64,000 nt of DNA. Origin: Prostheceraeus crozeri. Its lineage: Eukaryota > Platyhelminthes > Polycladida > Euryleptidae. The stretch covers positions 372,001 to 436,000 of the forward strand of contig CAJQUW010007059.1 of assembly GCA_907163375.1 (NCBI GenBank), read 5' to 3'. The notes below the pieces were generated by a model. It did not search any database, was not told where the DNA came from, and saw nothing but the letters and a program-made list of their open reading frames with translations. Below are positions 35,690 to 49,430 of the stretch, one piece after another; the first letter of the stretch is position 1, and every line of letters starts with the position of its first letter. The position numbers and the translations under genes are program-made.

Positions 35690-36560
35690 CAGAGTGTTTC
35701 ATCGTGATCCCGCGGACTTTTTACCACACTTTTTGAATATTTGTTTCAGTTTCATGGCGAAGTTTAATTCAATACTTAAACTCATGCACTAGCAAATTGT
35801 CATTACATAACAGCATCCGATCGCTAAATGATGCTTCCTTTGAAATTGTGAGAAGGAATCGAACGACTGTTTGATGGATGACGAAGCACACCTGACGAAG
35901 AACTAGTCTAGTATTGGTTTCAATCGACAATCCAGGTCCAAAATAAAGACGATCCCGCAAGTCGCCACATTACAAAAAATCATTAATGGGAAGATCAGAT
36001 CTCGGAGGCCACGTTATTGTGCCACCACATCCACGTCCAATCCATTTTCTAAGGAGGTGTTCGCTAAGATAATTGCGGACAATGATAGATTTGTACGCCG
36101 CTGCCTCATCTTGTTGACACAATGATCTGCGGTTGCTTCGACCACTGCAAATTGAGAATATCCTTGCGCACTTCACCTAACGTAGTGAAATGAATAGCGC
36201 GGTAAATTAGAGCATGTTTTTGCTGATTTAACTAAGAATCAGTTTCTATCATGGCTCAGCAAGTGATGGAGGGAGCTCTGATGAGCCTTGTTTCAATCAC
36301 GTGAAGGTTGCTGCAACAGCAAAAATTTATGTTTATTATCATTACCACTGATGTGAAAAACAGCTTGATCATCACTAAAGCAAATGCTGCGCACGAATTT
36401 TTAATCATGAGTATTTTCCGAGAATAGTTGAAAAGTTTTTGCTGATAATCGTTCCCGTGCAGTACTTGAACCTATTTCATCCTCCATGGACATAGTCAGT
36501 TTCAGCCACTTTTCGATGTTACGGGTTGGGATCATCACCAAATGCTTTCACAACTTCTTA
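35690..36560 (-). pseudogene. Decayed mariner-type transposase remnant
   Basis: Minus-strand fragments read as a mariner-superfamily transposase in several frames. A segment near 36,390 resembles FSDEA.FH.SG.VNKH (first catalytic acid). Further on come LCQQDEAAAYKS (second acid), VRNYLSEHLL and KWIGRGCGGTITWPPRSD (about 36,120-35,985), then RDRLYFGPG. The spacing and the RWIGRG...WP.RS pattern are those of the DD41D group, the same group as the intact element at 53 kb, but the sequence is far diverged. A TIR-like start TACAGAGTGTTTCATC is at 35,689; no partner end was found. Confidence 0.65.
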
Positions 36561-36815
36561 GATGATTGGTCACCGGCATGAAGTCGAGGTAAAACCGAAA
36601 ACGCTTGTTCCAGTTTTTAGTGACTTCGATCGATTTCGCTTTCCGCTTGAATCGATTTTTGGTTTCGATTGATTTAGAGTGCCGCACCACAATAATTTCG
36701 AAGAAATCAAAATGATCAAATTACATTTTGGTGATGAAGATAGGAGGATCTTTCTTGATTTATGACGCACCTCTATCGTCGTCGCCAGCACAAGTTTATA
36801 TTTCCATGCACTTAC

Positions 36816-36896
36816 CAATCTACTCGTTCCGATTGCAAGAATGAAGTCGAAGTATGATTCAAAACCTGCCAATTGAGCAGGTGACCCATCTTGAAC
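36816..36896 (-). CDS. GORASP exon: core of PDZ1
   Basis: 27 codons, phase 0 at both ends; acceptor tttttcag, donor gtaagt. It encodes VQDGSPAQLAGFESYFDFIL, then AIGTSRL, equivalent to the VQ.NSP...AGL..FFDFI....G.RL segment in known GRASPs. The gene is split over at least 13 kb here. The first exon, which should carry the myristoylated glycine and the GGGTEGYHVLR-type motif, was not found between here and the end of the window. It may be upstream of the 13-kb Foldback element or outside the window. Confidence 0.88.
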
Positions 36897-39254
36897 CTGA
36901 AAAAAGCATTAAATTCAGAGTCATTGAGATAAATGATAAAAGACAAGATTTATGAATCTTTGTAATCAATCAGCTCGTTAGACAAAAATTGTCATGTCAA
37001 TCAGTTCGCTTAACTGCATCGCTTATGCTTACAAATCCTGGCACATATATTTTGTATATTGGTGCAGAAGTTATTCATCAGAAGAGGCAAATGAAACGTA
37101 GAATGAGATGTGGATTGTGGACATGACATCACATAATTTGCAAAAAATGAAACATTCCATTGTACATTGTAGCGCAGTGCTGTTATAGACACAGCTCACA
37201 TAGATTTGAAAAATTGAACTTAACACGCAACTTAATGCAAACTGTAAGTAGTACAATGTGATAAAACTTTTCAACGACGTTGGATGGTTCCTATAGCAGA
37301 CATTAGCGCAGTACCCCATGCGATCATCGAAGCAACAGGAATTCCGTAGCATGAATGTATCATAATGACATTTCAGGGAGCGATAAATCGGAGGCATGCA
37401 GCACCATACCCTAACACAGAGGGGGCCATGTAATAAGCAAGTCGATCCACGATCCAATATATAACTTTATTAGGCTGTGCTTTATTGAGAATCACATTAC
37501 TACATGTTGCATTGTTTATTCGAAGGATCTCAGAAGTTACCATCGTTTTGCTATTAAAACTGCTTTGATTGAGTGAATGATTTAGGGAAAATGGAGAAAC
37601 ACGTGCTTTGGTTCTTATTCACATCTCTTAACACGACTGAACGAGCTCATCACTAAACAGCAGCAGCTGTTCAGCACGGAATGAGCATCATGCCACTATT
37701 TACCAATGTCTAAAGAATTTCATCTCGGAGGTGAATTTGTGTCTTCTCCCCAATAAAAGTATAAGCAGTTTAAGATATACACTAAATTTATCGGTTAAAG
37801 AGCTTGCATCCGATAATATTAAAAGCATCTACATCTGAGCTTTCGGGAGCAGGCTGGCGAGGACATGAACGACAAAGCATTCTTGGTAGGCCTACTGTCT
37901 TCTTGATCACTTGCTAGACACAATACGTTCATGGTGAGCCCGATTTAACACAGTGCATGTGATGTGGGATTTTGCAGAAAAACCTCTACAATAGGTGCAT
38001 TGTGGTTGAAAAGTATATCATCCCGGATTAACATTCTTCATTTTGGAAATTGAAAAGCCTTCTATTCCAAGACAAATCACATCTTGAACACTCTGAAAAC
38101 AATTACATATATAAATGTTTTATTATCTTAATCCTGTAATGATAAGTCGCTTTCATAAGCAATGCATTGTTGTAGCATGAGTTATGCCACATATTTTTTG
38201 TCTCAAAAAACCAAGTTTCTAAGTAAAATCTAGTAAGATACAATGTACTATGTTTACAAGAATATGCGATAAGACTGCTGTTTACCTATCAACCATAGAC
38301 AACTCGATAATAAGAAGCTGCAGTACACACGCATACCATCCTCAAAGCGTGTTGAGATTTCGTCCTCAAATAACAAGCCTATTGTTGCATCATCGTCAAC
38401 AATAAGCAACACGCATCATTGTTGTGTGTTCCCTTGCGACAAACATGCTCCTGCAACTAGCGAATCATTTGACGAACGGGTGATGTTGATGTTGTTCAAG
38501 TCAAGAGACACTTCCTATTTCCGCTCAATTAAGTAACCCGAGACGACATTTTACATGCATGCAACGTTCACTCCATGGTCATCGACCTGTCCAAAAGTCG
38601 TATGAAAAAAGTAAATGCACTCGATAGGAACATCGAGCTGTGTGTGGTAGCAAGATGAGGATTAATTTCATTTAACATGTTTTCTCTTGTCAGACGGTGT
38701 GTGTGCATTGCTACTGCGAAAGGCATTTTATACTGGATTGTTAGTATCTGAATCAATCTTACTTCTGATAACACTATTACGAATACCCTTTTGGATATTT
38801 TGTTTAAGAACTTCAACATGTTTACGATGAGGCCTTTCTAACCGTTCTATTTCATGTCGTACACGGTTGTGAGAGAACTTGATGCACATCATCTGACGGT
38901 GTTGGATTACAGCTCAATCTATAGTACAGAGATGGAAGACAAAACAGTAGGACGGAATGATAATAATGACTTCAATATTGTAACAGTCAAATATTGAACA
39001 ATAAAAAGAAAGAAACTAACACCACGACAAATGTAAATCCATTACGGAATCCCTTTGGACACAGAGATTAGGAGAAAACATTTAATACTGATTGCTTCAT
39101 AAATACGTAACAGATAAAAATTATGTACAGTAAATAAAACACAGAACGAAGGTGGACTCGTCTTTTGGTGTAATGCTATTAAATTAATATGTAAATATAA
39201 TACTATCACGCTCAATAGACGATACGAGCAGTAATTAATGCCCCGCAAAATGCC
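36897..39254. other. Non-coding stretch upstream of the visible GORASP exons
   Basis: Searched for the missing first GORASP exon on the minus strand; none found. One TAGGCCTA palindrome is at 37,887. No gene is supported. Confidence 0.45.
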
Positions 39255-39263
39255 TTCGCATAG

Positions 39264-39617
39264 ATGTCGTTGAAGTTAGCACCAACTTCAACACCAACTT
39301 TTTGAATAGAGTTTGTACAGAATAGAAAACCACATGTATAGGTACTACTGATGACGCAGAGTTTGTACAGCCAAAAAGTTTTCCAAAATTCGAACTCTTT
39401 CACCTTCAAAATTCAAATTTAAATTCGAAAAATTGGTGCAAGTATTGGTGCTACTTGGTTAGCGAGTTTGCACAGCATTCCGATGGAAAAATTTAGAAAC
39501 AAGAGCAAAAACCTGAGTTTGTACAGCAACTTCCAGCACTTTCCTTACACGAACAACCGGAAAAAACCGCCAAAAACCGATTTTTTCAAAAAATGATAAG
39601 ATTTTCCAGAAAAGTTC
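39264..39617 (+). repeat. Left unique terminal inverted repeat of the Foldback element
   Basis: A 354-bp terminal segment pairing with 52,121-52,474. It holds several copies of GAGTTTGTACAG (39,309, 39,359 and 39,515) and one variant (39,464). A 31-bp stretch (39,445-39,475) has the same layout as the start of the 175-bp satellite unit. Confidence 0.9.
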
Positions 39618-42600
39618 TTGGTGCTACATGGAAAATGAGTTTGTACAGTGCTCTAACCGGTGGAAGAGTGTTCTACTAATCGAGTCTGAGTTTGAACACA
39701 CACTTCTCCGACACTCCAGCACTCCTACGACCGGTAAATACCGGTTATTGTACAGTAACTACAAGAATACTGCCCATTTATGAACAAATCAATTGGTGCT
39801 ACATGGAAAATGAGTTTGTACAGTGCTCTAACCGGTGGAAGAGTGTTCTACTAATCGAGTCTGAGTTTGAACACACACTTCTCTGACACTCCAGCACTCC
39901 TACGACCGGTAAATACCGGTTATTGTACAGTAACTACAAGAATACTGCCCATTTATGAACAAATCAATTGGTGCTACATGGAAAATGAGTTTGTACAATG
40001 CTCTAACCGGTGGAAGAGTGTTCTACTAATCCAGTCTGAGTTTGAACACACACTTCTCCGACACTCCAGCACTCCTACGACCGGTAAATACCGGTTATTG
40101 TACAGCAACTACAAGAATACTGCCCATTTATGAACAAATCAATTGGTGCTACATGGAAAATGAGTTTGTACAGTGCTCTAACCGGTGGAAGAGTGTTCTA
40201 CTAATCGAGTCTGAGTTTGAACACACACTTCTCCGACACTCCAGCACTCCTACGACCGGTAAATACCGGTTATTGTACAGTAACTACAAGAATACTGCCC
40301 ATTTATGAACAAATCAATTGGTGTTACATGGAAAATGAGTTTGTACAGTGCTCTAACCGGTGGAAGAGTGTTCTACTAATCGAGTCTGAGTTTGAACACA
40401 CACTTCTCCGACACTCCAGCACTCCTACGACCGGTAAATACCGGTTATTGTACAGTAACTACAAGAATACTGCCCATTTATGAACAAATCAATTGGTGCT
40501 ACATGGAAAATGAGTTTGTACAGTGCTCTAACCGGTGGAAGAGTGTTCTACTAATCGAGTCTGAGTTTGAACACACACTTCTCCGACACTCCAGCACTCC
40601 TACGACCGGTAAATACCGGTTATTGTACAGTAACTACAAGAATACTGCCCATTTATGAACAAATCAATTGGTGCTACATGGAAAATGAGTTTGTACAGTG
40701 CTCTAACCGGTGGAAGAGTGTTCTACTAATCCAGTCTGAGTTTGAACACACACTTCTCCGACACTCCAGCACTCCTACGACCGGTAAATACCGGTTATTG
40801 TACAGTAACTACAAGAATACTGCCCATTTATGAACAAATCAATTGGTGCTACATGGAAAATGAGTTTGTACAGTGCTCTAACCGGTGGAAGAGTGTTCTA
40901 CTAATCGAGTCTGAGTTTGAACACGCACTTCTCCGACACTCCAGCACTCCTACGACCGGTAAATACCGGTTATTGTACAGTAACTACAAGAATACTGCCC
41001 ATTTATGAACAAATCAATTGGTGCTACATGGAAAATGAGTTTGTGCAGTGCTCTAACCGGTGGAAGAGTGTTCTACTAATCGAGTCTGAGTTTGAACACA
41101 CACTTCTCCGACACTCCAGCACTCCTACGACCGGTAAATACCGGTTATTGTACAGTAACTACAAGAATACTGCCCATTTATGAACAAATCAATTGGTGCT
41201 ACATGGAAAATGAGTTTGTACAGTGCTCTAACCGGTGGAAGAGTGTTCTACTAATCGAGTCTGAGTTTGAACACACACTTCTCCGACACTCCAGCACTCC
41301 TACGACCGGTAAATACCGGTTATTGTACAGTAACTACAAGAATACTGCCCATTTATGAACAAATCAATTGGTGTTACATGGAAAATGAGTTTGTACAGTG
41401 CTCTAACCGGTGGAAGAGTGTTCTACTAATCGAGTCTGAGTTTGAACACACACACTTCTCCGACACTCCAGCACTCCTACGACCGGTAAATACCGGTTAT
41501 TGTACAGTAACTACAAGAATACTGCCCATTTATGAACAAATCAATTGGTGCTACATGGAAAATGAGTTTGTACAGTGCTCTAACCGGTGGAAGAGTGTTC
41601 TACTAATCGAGTCTGAGTTTGAAAACACACTTCTCCGACACTCCAGCACTCCTACGACCGGTAAATACCGGTTATTGTACAGTAACTACAAGAATACTGC
41701 CCATTTATGAACAAATCAATTGGTGCTACATGGAAAATGAGTTTGTACAGTGCTCTAACCGGTGGAAGAGTGTTCTACTAATCCAGTCTGAGTTTGAACA
41801 CACACTTCTCCGACACTCCAGCACTCCTACGACCGGTAAATACCGGTTATTGTACAGTAACTACAAGAATACTGCCCATTTATGAACAAATCAATTGGTG
41901 TTACATGGAAAATGAGTTTGTACAGTGCTCTAACCGGTGGAAGAGTGTTCTACTAATCGAGTCTGAGTTTGAACACACACTTCTCCGACACTCCAGCACT
42001 CCTACGACCGGTAAATACCGGTTATTGTACAGTAACTACAAGAATACTGCCATTTATGAACAAATCAATTGGTGCTACATGGAAAATGAGTTTGTACAGT
42101 GCTCTAACCGGTGGAAGAGTGTTCTACTAATCGAGTCTGAGTTTGAACACACACTTCTCCGACACTCCAGCACTCCTACGACCGGTAAATACCGGTTATT
42201 GTACAGTAACTACAAGAATACTGCCCATTTATGAACAAATCAATTGGTGCTACATGGAAAATGAGTTTGTACAGTGCTCTAACCGGTGGAAGAGTGTTCT
42301 ACTAATCCAGTCTGAGTTTGAACACACACTTCTCCGACACTCCAGCACTCCTACGACCGGTAAATACCGGTTATTGTACAGCAACTACAAGAATACTGCC
42401 CATTTATGAACAAATCAATTGGTGCTACATGGAAAATGAGTTTGTACAGTGCTCTAACCGGTGGAAGAGTGTTCTACTAATCGAGTCTGAGTTTGAACAC
42501 ACACTTCTCCGACACTCCAGCACTCCTACGACCGGTAAATACCGGTTATTGTACAGTAACTACAAGAATACTGCCCATTTATGAACAAATCAATTGGTGC

Positions 42601-45600
42601 TACATGGAAAATGAGTTTGTACAGTGCTCTAACCGGTGGAAGAGTGTTCTACTAATCGAGTCTGAGTTTGAACACACACTTCTCCGACACTCCAGCACTC
42701 CTACGACCGGTAAATACCGGTTATTGTACAGTAACTACAAGAATACTGCCATTTATGAACAAATCAATTGGTGCTACATGGAAAATGAGTTTGTACAGTG
42801 CTCTAACCGGTGGAAGAGTGTTCTACTAATCGAGTCTGAGTTTGAACACACACTTCTCCGACACTCCAGCACTCCTACGACCGGTAAATACCGGTTATTG
42901 TACAGTAACTACAAGAATACTGCCCATTTATGAACAAATCAATTGGTGTTACATGGAAAATGAGTTTGTACAGTGCTCTAACCGGTGGAAGAGTGTTCTA
43001 CTAATCGAGTCTGAGTTTGAACACACACTTCTCCGACACTCCAGCACTCCTACGACCGGTAAATACCGGTTATTGTACAGTAACTACAAGAATACTGCCC
43101 ATTTATGAACAAATCAATTGGTGCTACATGGAAAATGAGTTTGTACAGTGCTCTAACCGGTGGAAGAGTGTTCTACTAATCGAGTCTGAGTTTGAAAACA
43201 CACTTCTCCGACACTCCAGCACTCCTACGACCGGTAAATACCGGTTATTGTACAGTAACTACAAGAATACTGCCCATTTATGAACAAATCAATTGGTGCT
43301 ACATGGAAAATGAGTTTGTACAGTGCTCTAACCGGTGGAAGAGTGTTCTACTAATCCAGTCTGAGTTTGAACACACACTTCTCCGACACTCCAGCACTCC
43401 TACGACCGGTAAATACCGGTTATTGTACAGTAACTACAAGAATACTGCCCATTTATGAACAAATCAATTGGTGTTACATGGAAAATGAGTTTGTACAGTG
43501 CTCTAACCGGTGGAAGAGTGTTCTACTAATCGAGTCTGAGTTTGAACACACACTTCTCCGACACTCCAGCACTCCTACGACCGGTAAATACCGGTTATTG
43601 TACAGTAACTACAAGAATACTGCCATTTATGAACAAATCAATTGGTGCTACATGGAAAATGAGTTTGTACAGTGCTCTAACCGGTGGAAGAGTGTTCTAC
43701 TAATCGAGTCTGAGTTTGAAAACACACTTCTCCGACACTCCAGCACTCCTACGACCGGTAAATACCGGTTATTGTACAGTAACTACAAGAATACTGCCCA
43801 TTTATGAACAAATCAATTGGTGCTACATGGAAAATGAGATTGTACAGTGCTCTAACCGGTGGAAGAGTGTTCTACTAATCCAGTCTGAGTTTGAACACAC
43901 ACTTCTCCGACACTCCAGCACTCCTACGACCGGTAAATACCGGTTATTGTACAGTAACTACAAGAATACTGCCCATTTATGAACAAATCAATTGGTGTTA
44001 CATGGAAAATGAGTTTGTACAGTGCTCTAACCGGTGGAAGAGTGTTCTACTAATCGAGTCTGAGTTTGAACACACACTTCTCCGACACTCCAGCACTCCT
44101 ACGACCGGTAAATACCGGTTATTGTACAGTAACTACAAGAATACTGCCCATTTATGAACAAATCAATTGGTGCTACATGGAAAATGAGTTTGTACAGTGC
44201 TCTAACCGGTGGAAGAGTGTTCTACTAATCCAGTCTGAGTTTGAACACACACTTCTCCGACACTCCAGCACTCCTACGACCGGTAAATACCGGTTATTGT
44301 ACAGTAACTACAAGAATACTGCCCATTTATGAACAAATCAATTGGTGCTACATGGAAAATGAGTTTGTACAGTGCTCTAACCGGTGGAAGAGTGTTCTAC
44401 TAATCGAGTCTGAGTTTGAACACACACTTCTCCGACACTCCAGCACTCCTACGACCGGTAAATACCGGTTATTGTACAGTAACTACAAGAATACTGCCCA
44501 TTTATGAACAAATCAATTGGTGCTACATGGAAAATGAGTTTGTACAGTGCTCTAACCGGTGGAAGAGTGTTCTACTAATCCAGTCTGAGTTTGAACACAC
44601 ACTTCTCCGACACTCCAGCACTCCTACGACCGGTAAATACCGGTTATTGTACAGTAACTACAAGAATACTGCCCATTTATGAACAAATCAATTGGTGTTA
44701 CATGGAAAATGAGTTTGTACAGTGCTCTAACCGGTGGAAGAGTGTTCTACTAATCGAGTCTGAGTTTGAACACACACTTCTCCGACACTCCAGCACTCCT
44801 ACGACCGGTAAATACCGGTTATTGTACAGTAACTACAAGAATACTGCCCATTTATGAACAAATCAATTGGTGCTACATGGAAAATGAGTTTGTACAGTGC
44901 TCTAACCGGTGGAAGAGTGTTCTACTAATCGAGTCTGAGTTTGAACACACACTTCTCCGACACTCCAGCACTCCTACGACCGGTAAATACCGGTTATTGT
45001 ACAGTAACTACAAGAATACTGCCCATTTATGAACAAATCAATTGGTGCTACATGGAAAATGAGTTTGTACAGTGCTCTAACCGGTGGAAGAGTGTTCTAC
45101 TAATCCAGTCTGAGTTTGAACACACACTTCTCCGACACTCCAGCACTCTACGACCGGTAAATACCGGTTATTGTACAGTAACTACAAGAATACTGCCCAT
45201 TTATGAACAAATCAATTGGTGTTACATGGAAAATGAGTTTGTACAGTGCTCTAACCGGTGGAAGAGTGTTCTACTAATCGAGTCTGAGTTTGAACACACA
45301 CTTCTCCGACACTCCAGCACTCCTACGACCGGTAAATACCGGTTATTGTACAGTAACTACAAGAATACTGCCCATTTATGAACAAATCAATTGGTGCTAC
45401 ATGGAAAATGAGTTTGTACAGTGCTCTAACCGGTGGAAGAGTGTTCTACTAATCCAGTCTGAGTTTGAACACACACTTCTCCGACACTCCAGCACTCCTA
45501 CGACCGGTAAATACCGGTTATTGTACAGTAACTACAAGAATACTGCCCATTTATGAACAAATCAATTGGTGCTACATGGAAAATGAGTTTGTACAGTGCT

Positions 45601-47831
45601 CTAACCGGTGGAAGAGTGTTCTACTAATCGAGTCTGAGTTTGAACACACACTTCTCCGACACTCCAGCACTCCTACGACCGGTAAATACCGGTTATTGTA
45701 CAGTAACTACAAGAATACTGCCCATTTATGAACAAATCAATTGGTGCTACATGGAAAATGAGTTTGTACAGTGCTCTAACCGGTGGAAGAGTGTTCTACT
45801 AATCGAGTCTGAGTTTGAACACACACTTCTCCGACACTCCAGCACTCCTACGACCGGTAAATACCGGTTATTGTACAGTAACTACAAGAATACTGCCCAT
45901 TTATGAACAAATCAATTGGTGTTACATGGAAAATGAGTTTGTACAGTGCTCTAACCGGTGGAAGAGTGTTCTACTAATCGAGTCTGAGTTTGAACACACA
46001 CTTCTCCGACACTCCAGCACTCCTACGACCGGTAAATACCGGTTATTGTACAGTAACTACAAGAATACTGCCCATTTATGAACAAATCAATTGGTGCTAC
46101 ATGGAAAATGAGTTTGTACAGTGCTCTAACCGGTGGAAGAGTGTTCTACTAATCGAGTCTGAGTTTGAACACACACTTCTCCGACACTCCAGCACTCCTA
46201 CGACCGGTAAATACCGGTTATTGTACAGTAACTACAAGAATACTGCCCATTTATGAACAAATCAATTGGTGCTACATGGAAAATGAGTTTGTACAATGCT
46301 CTAACCGGTGGAAGAGTGTTCTACTAATCCAGTCTGAGTTTGAACACACACTTCTCCGACACTCCAGCACTCCTACGACCGGTAAATACCGGTTATTGTA
46401 CAGTAACTACAAGAATACTGCCCATTTATGAACAAATCAATTGGTGCTACATGGAAAATGAGTTTGTACAGTGCTCTAACCGGTGGAAGAGTGTTCTACT
46501 AATCGAGTCTGAGTTTGAACACACACTTCTCCGACACTCCAGCACTCCTACGACCGGTAAATACCGGTTATTGTACAGTAACTACAAGAATACTGCCCAT
46601 TTATGAACAAATCAATTGGTGTTACATGGAAAATGAGTTTGTACAGTGCTCTAACCGGTGGAAGAGTGTTCTACTAATCGAGTCTGAGTTTGAACACACA
46701 CTTCTCCGACACTCCAGCACTCCTACGACCGGTAAATACCGGTTATTGTACAGTAACTACAAGAATACTGCCCATTTATGAACAAATCAATTGGTGCTAC
46801 ATGGAAAATGAGTTTGTACAGTGCTCTAACCGGTGGAAGAGTGTTCTACTAATCGAGTCTGAGTTTGAACACACACTTCTCCGACACTCCAGCACTCCTA
46901 CGACCGGTAAATACCGGTTATTGTACAGTAACTACAAGAATACTGCCCATTTATGAACAAATCAATTGGTGCTACATGGAAAATGAGTTTGTACAGTGCT
47001 CTAACCGGTGGAAGAGTGTTCTACTAATCGAGTCTGAGTTTGAACACACACTTCTCCGACACTCCAGCACTCCTACGACCGGTAAATACCGGTTATTGTA
47101 CAGTAACTACAAGAATACTGCCCATTTATGAACAAATCAATTGGTGCTACATGGAAAATGAGTTTGTACAGTGCTCTAACCGGTGGAAGAGTGTTCTACT
47201 AATCGAGTCTGAGTTTGAACACACACTTCTCCGACACTCCAGCACTCCTACGACCGGTAAATACCGGTTATTGTACAGTAACTACAAGAATACTGCCCAT
47301 TTATGAACAAATCAATTGGTGCTACATGGAAAATGAGTTTGTACAGTGCTCTAACCGGTGGAAGAGTGTTCTACTAATCCAGTCTGAGTTTGAACACACA
47401 CTTCTCCGACACTCCAGCACTCCTACGACCGGTAAATACCGGTTATTGTACAGTAACTACAAGAATACTGCCCATTTATGAACAAATCAATTGGTGCTAC
47501 ATGGAAAATGAGTTTGTACAGTGCTCTAACCGGTGGAAGAGTGTTCTACTAATCGAGTCTGAGTTTGAACACACACTTCTCCGACACTCCAGCACTCCTA
47601 CGACCGGTAAATACCGGTTATTGTACAGTAACTACAAGAATACTGCCCATTTATGAACAAATCAATTGGTGCTACATGGAAAATGAGTTTGTACAGTGCT
47701 CTAACCGGTGGAAGAGTGTTCTACTAATCGAGTCTGAGTTTGAACACACACTTCTCCGACACTCCAGCACTACTACGACCGGTAAATACCGGTTATTGTA
47801 CAGTAACTACAAGAATACTGCCCATTTATGA
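39618..47831 (+). repeat. 175-bp tandem satellite, ~47 copies, plus orientation
   Basis: Each unit starts TTGGTGCTACATGG, then has GAGTTTGTACAG, a CCGGTGGAAGAG block, the inverted repeat ACCGGTAAATACCGGT, a second TTGTACAG, and ends CCCATTTATGAACAAATCAA. Units are nearly identical. Recurrent variants are C/T in GTG(C/T)TAC, CGAG/CCAG, GAACAC/GAAAAC, and a one-base deletion giving TGCCATTTATG. One unit has a 2-bp insertion (about 41,452). The open frames across the array arise only because the unit lacks stops in one frame. 175 is not a multiple of three, so no continuous protein is possible. Confidence 0.97.
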
Positions 47832-48316
47832 AATGGAATTAAAGTTTCTCTTTGTTGGCCGTCAAAGTGGGTGACTTCAAAATCTGTTTTACCTCGTGAT
47901 TGGGATGAATACGACATGGTTTGGGTGTTGTTGCAACTAAGTACGTTTTCATATAGTGTTACGAATTTAAATTCCGATGATAGGTTGGGAATGTAGTATG
48001 AAATGACGGTGATGTATTTCGCTCCTATCTTTGTAATAGAACAACTGATCTTTACAAGAAATTCCTAAGTGCCCAATCGCTACCTAGAATAGACATTTTC
48101 ACATATAGAAGTGGGTCTTGGTCTATTTGTGGTTGCAGAATTGATGTAGTTTATTATTTCGATAGATGTTGATATGAGATAAAAATGGGAAGTGTTTATA
48201 TGGTCAGTTGATATATTTATCCCGTTATTCCGCTTTGGAGCTACTTCCAAGCGGACGTGTCTACCGCTTACATGAAAAAATGGTATCACATCTACTTTGG
48301 CCACGACTAAAAGTGC

Positions 48317-48376
48317 TTGAGCGCGACAAATTTTTTTCTGCAGTTGAACTGCAGAAAAAAAATGTGTTGCGCTCAA
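48317..48376. repeat. Hairpin in the Foldback core
   Basis: Inverted arms of about 27 bp (TTGAGCGCGACA ... TTTTTTTCTGCAG and CTGCAGAAAAAAA ... TGTTGCGCTCAA) surround a 5- to 6-base loop (TTGAA). Only a few mismatches occur. Confidence 0.75.
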
Positions 48377-49430
48377 AATAATTCTATCTTGGTGGTAAAT
48401 TTTTGCGACAGATCTCCAACGAGTAATGTTTTCAATTCAACACATGCATTAATTAACTCGCTATTAGTAAGAGTCTATGCTACTCGATTAATTTGGTTGC
48501 TGTAGGCCTACCTATTAGCCTTTTGCTGCATGAATTATTTTCAAAATTAAAGTTTTTTTGCTGAAGATGAAAAAGCAATTCAATCTCTTGACAGCGTTGT
48601 ACTTTTTATTTAGTCTAACTGGTTCCCAATTGTGATTAGCTTACTTCATTTTCATTGCTATGGAAATTAAGTATTTAGTTATTCACTAATGAATTATTCA
48701 AAGTTGTTCTTTATAATTCAATGAAATCAAGAACACATTGCCATTGTATTTGTTACACAGATCACTGCAGGATCAATTATATCCAAATATGTGATGACGT
48801 CTTCACGACAAGAATATGATGTACATCGAAAGAGCTGATTCAATAAGATGTCCATTTGCTGTTGCTAAAAATATAGTATTGACACTGTTGAACATTGCCT
48901 CAGTTCCTTCGAATATCAGGTGACCTGCTCTTCAGACAATCTATCTGTCGATGCGCGTATTGGATGTGACGTGCTTTTTTAATTGCTAGCAGCGGCTGTG
49001 AAGAAATATGTTCGTTAAATGAAAGGACAAATGAAAGACGCTTGCGTCACTATGGAGGCTAAGTGCCAGATGATGTATTTACATGGACGAGCCTATCCGA
49101 ATTATAGGCCAAACTCCTTGCTAGAAGAGACTTTTAGCTTCATAACTGAATACCCGAGTTCCATAAGCGAACAGATTGAATAATCAAACTGATATTCAGT
49201 TGCAATTCTCATGTGAAACTTAGCGATATCATATAGGCGAGTTGTAAGTGATTGCAGGAGATAAATATATCAACTGACCATCACCTGACCATTGACAGTC
49301 ATTTGTCAGACAAAGAGCTGACTAAGGTGAACTATTGAGGTCTCCAAAATCTTTCTCCAAACTTCATCTCAGCTTATGGTCGAACTATAGAAAATTTTGT
49401 TGTGTACAAAAGCACTTTTAATCATCACTG

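Noticed and set aside
39692..47831. A long series of near-identical 88-residue open frames, resembling a tandem gene family
   Set aside because: They are one frame of the 175-bp satellite. The unit is not a multiple of three, so the frame rotates and always ends in the same place in each following unit. There are no splice or promoter signals.
39618..47831. CRISPR-like regular repeat
   Set aside because: The whole 175-bp unit is conserved with no variable spacers, and the host is a eukaryote.
48080..48505. Two opposing small open frames starting with similar peptides in the Foldback core
   Set aside because: Their similarity comes from the hairpin at 48,317-48,376, which both frames start in. 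They are not genes.
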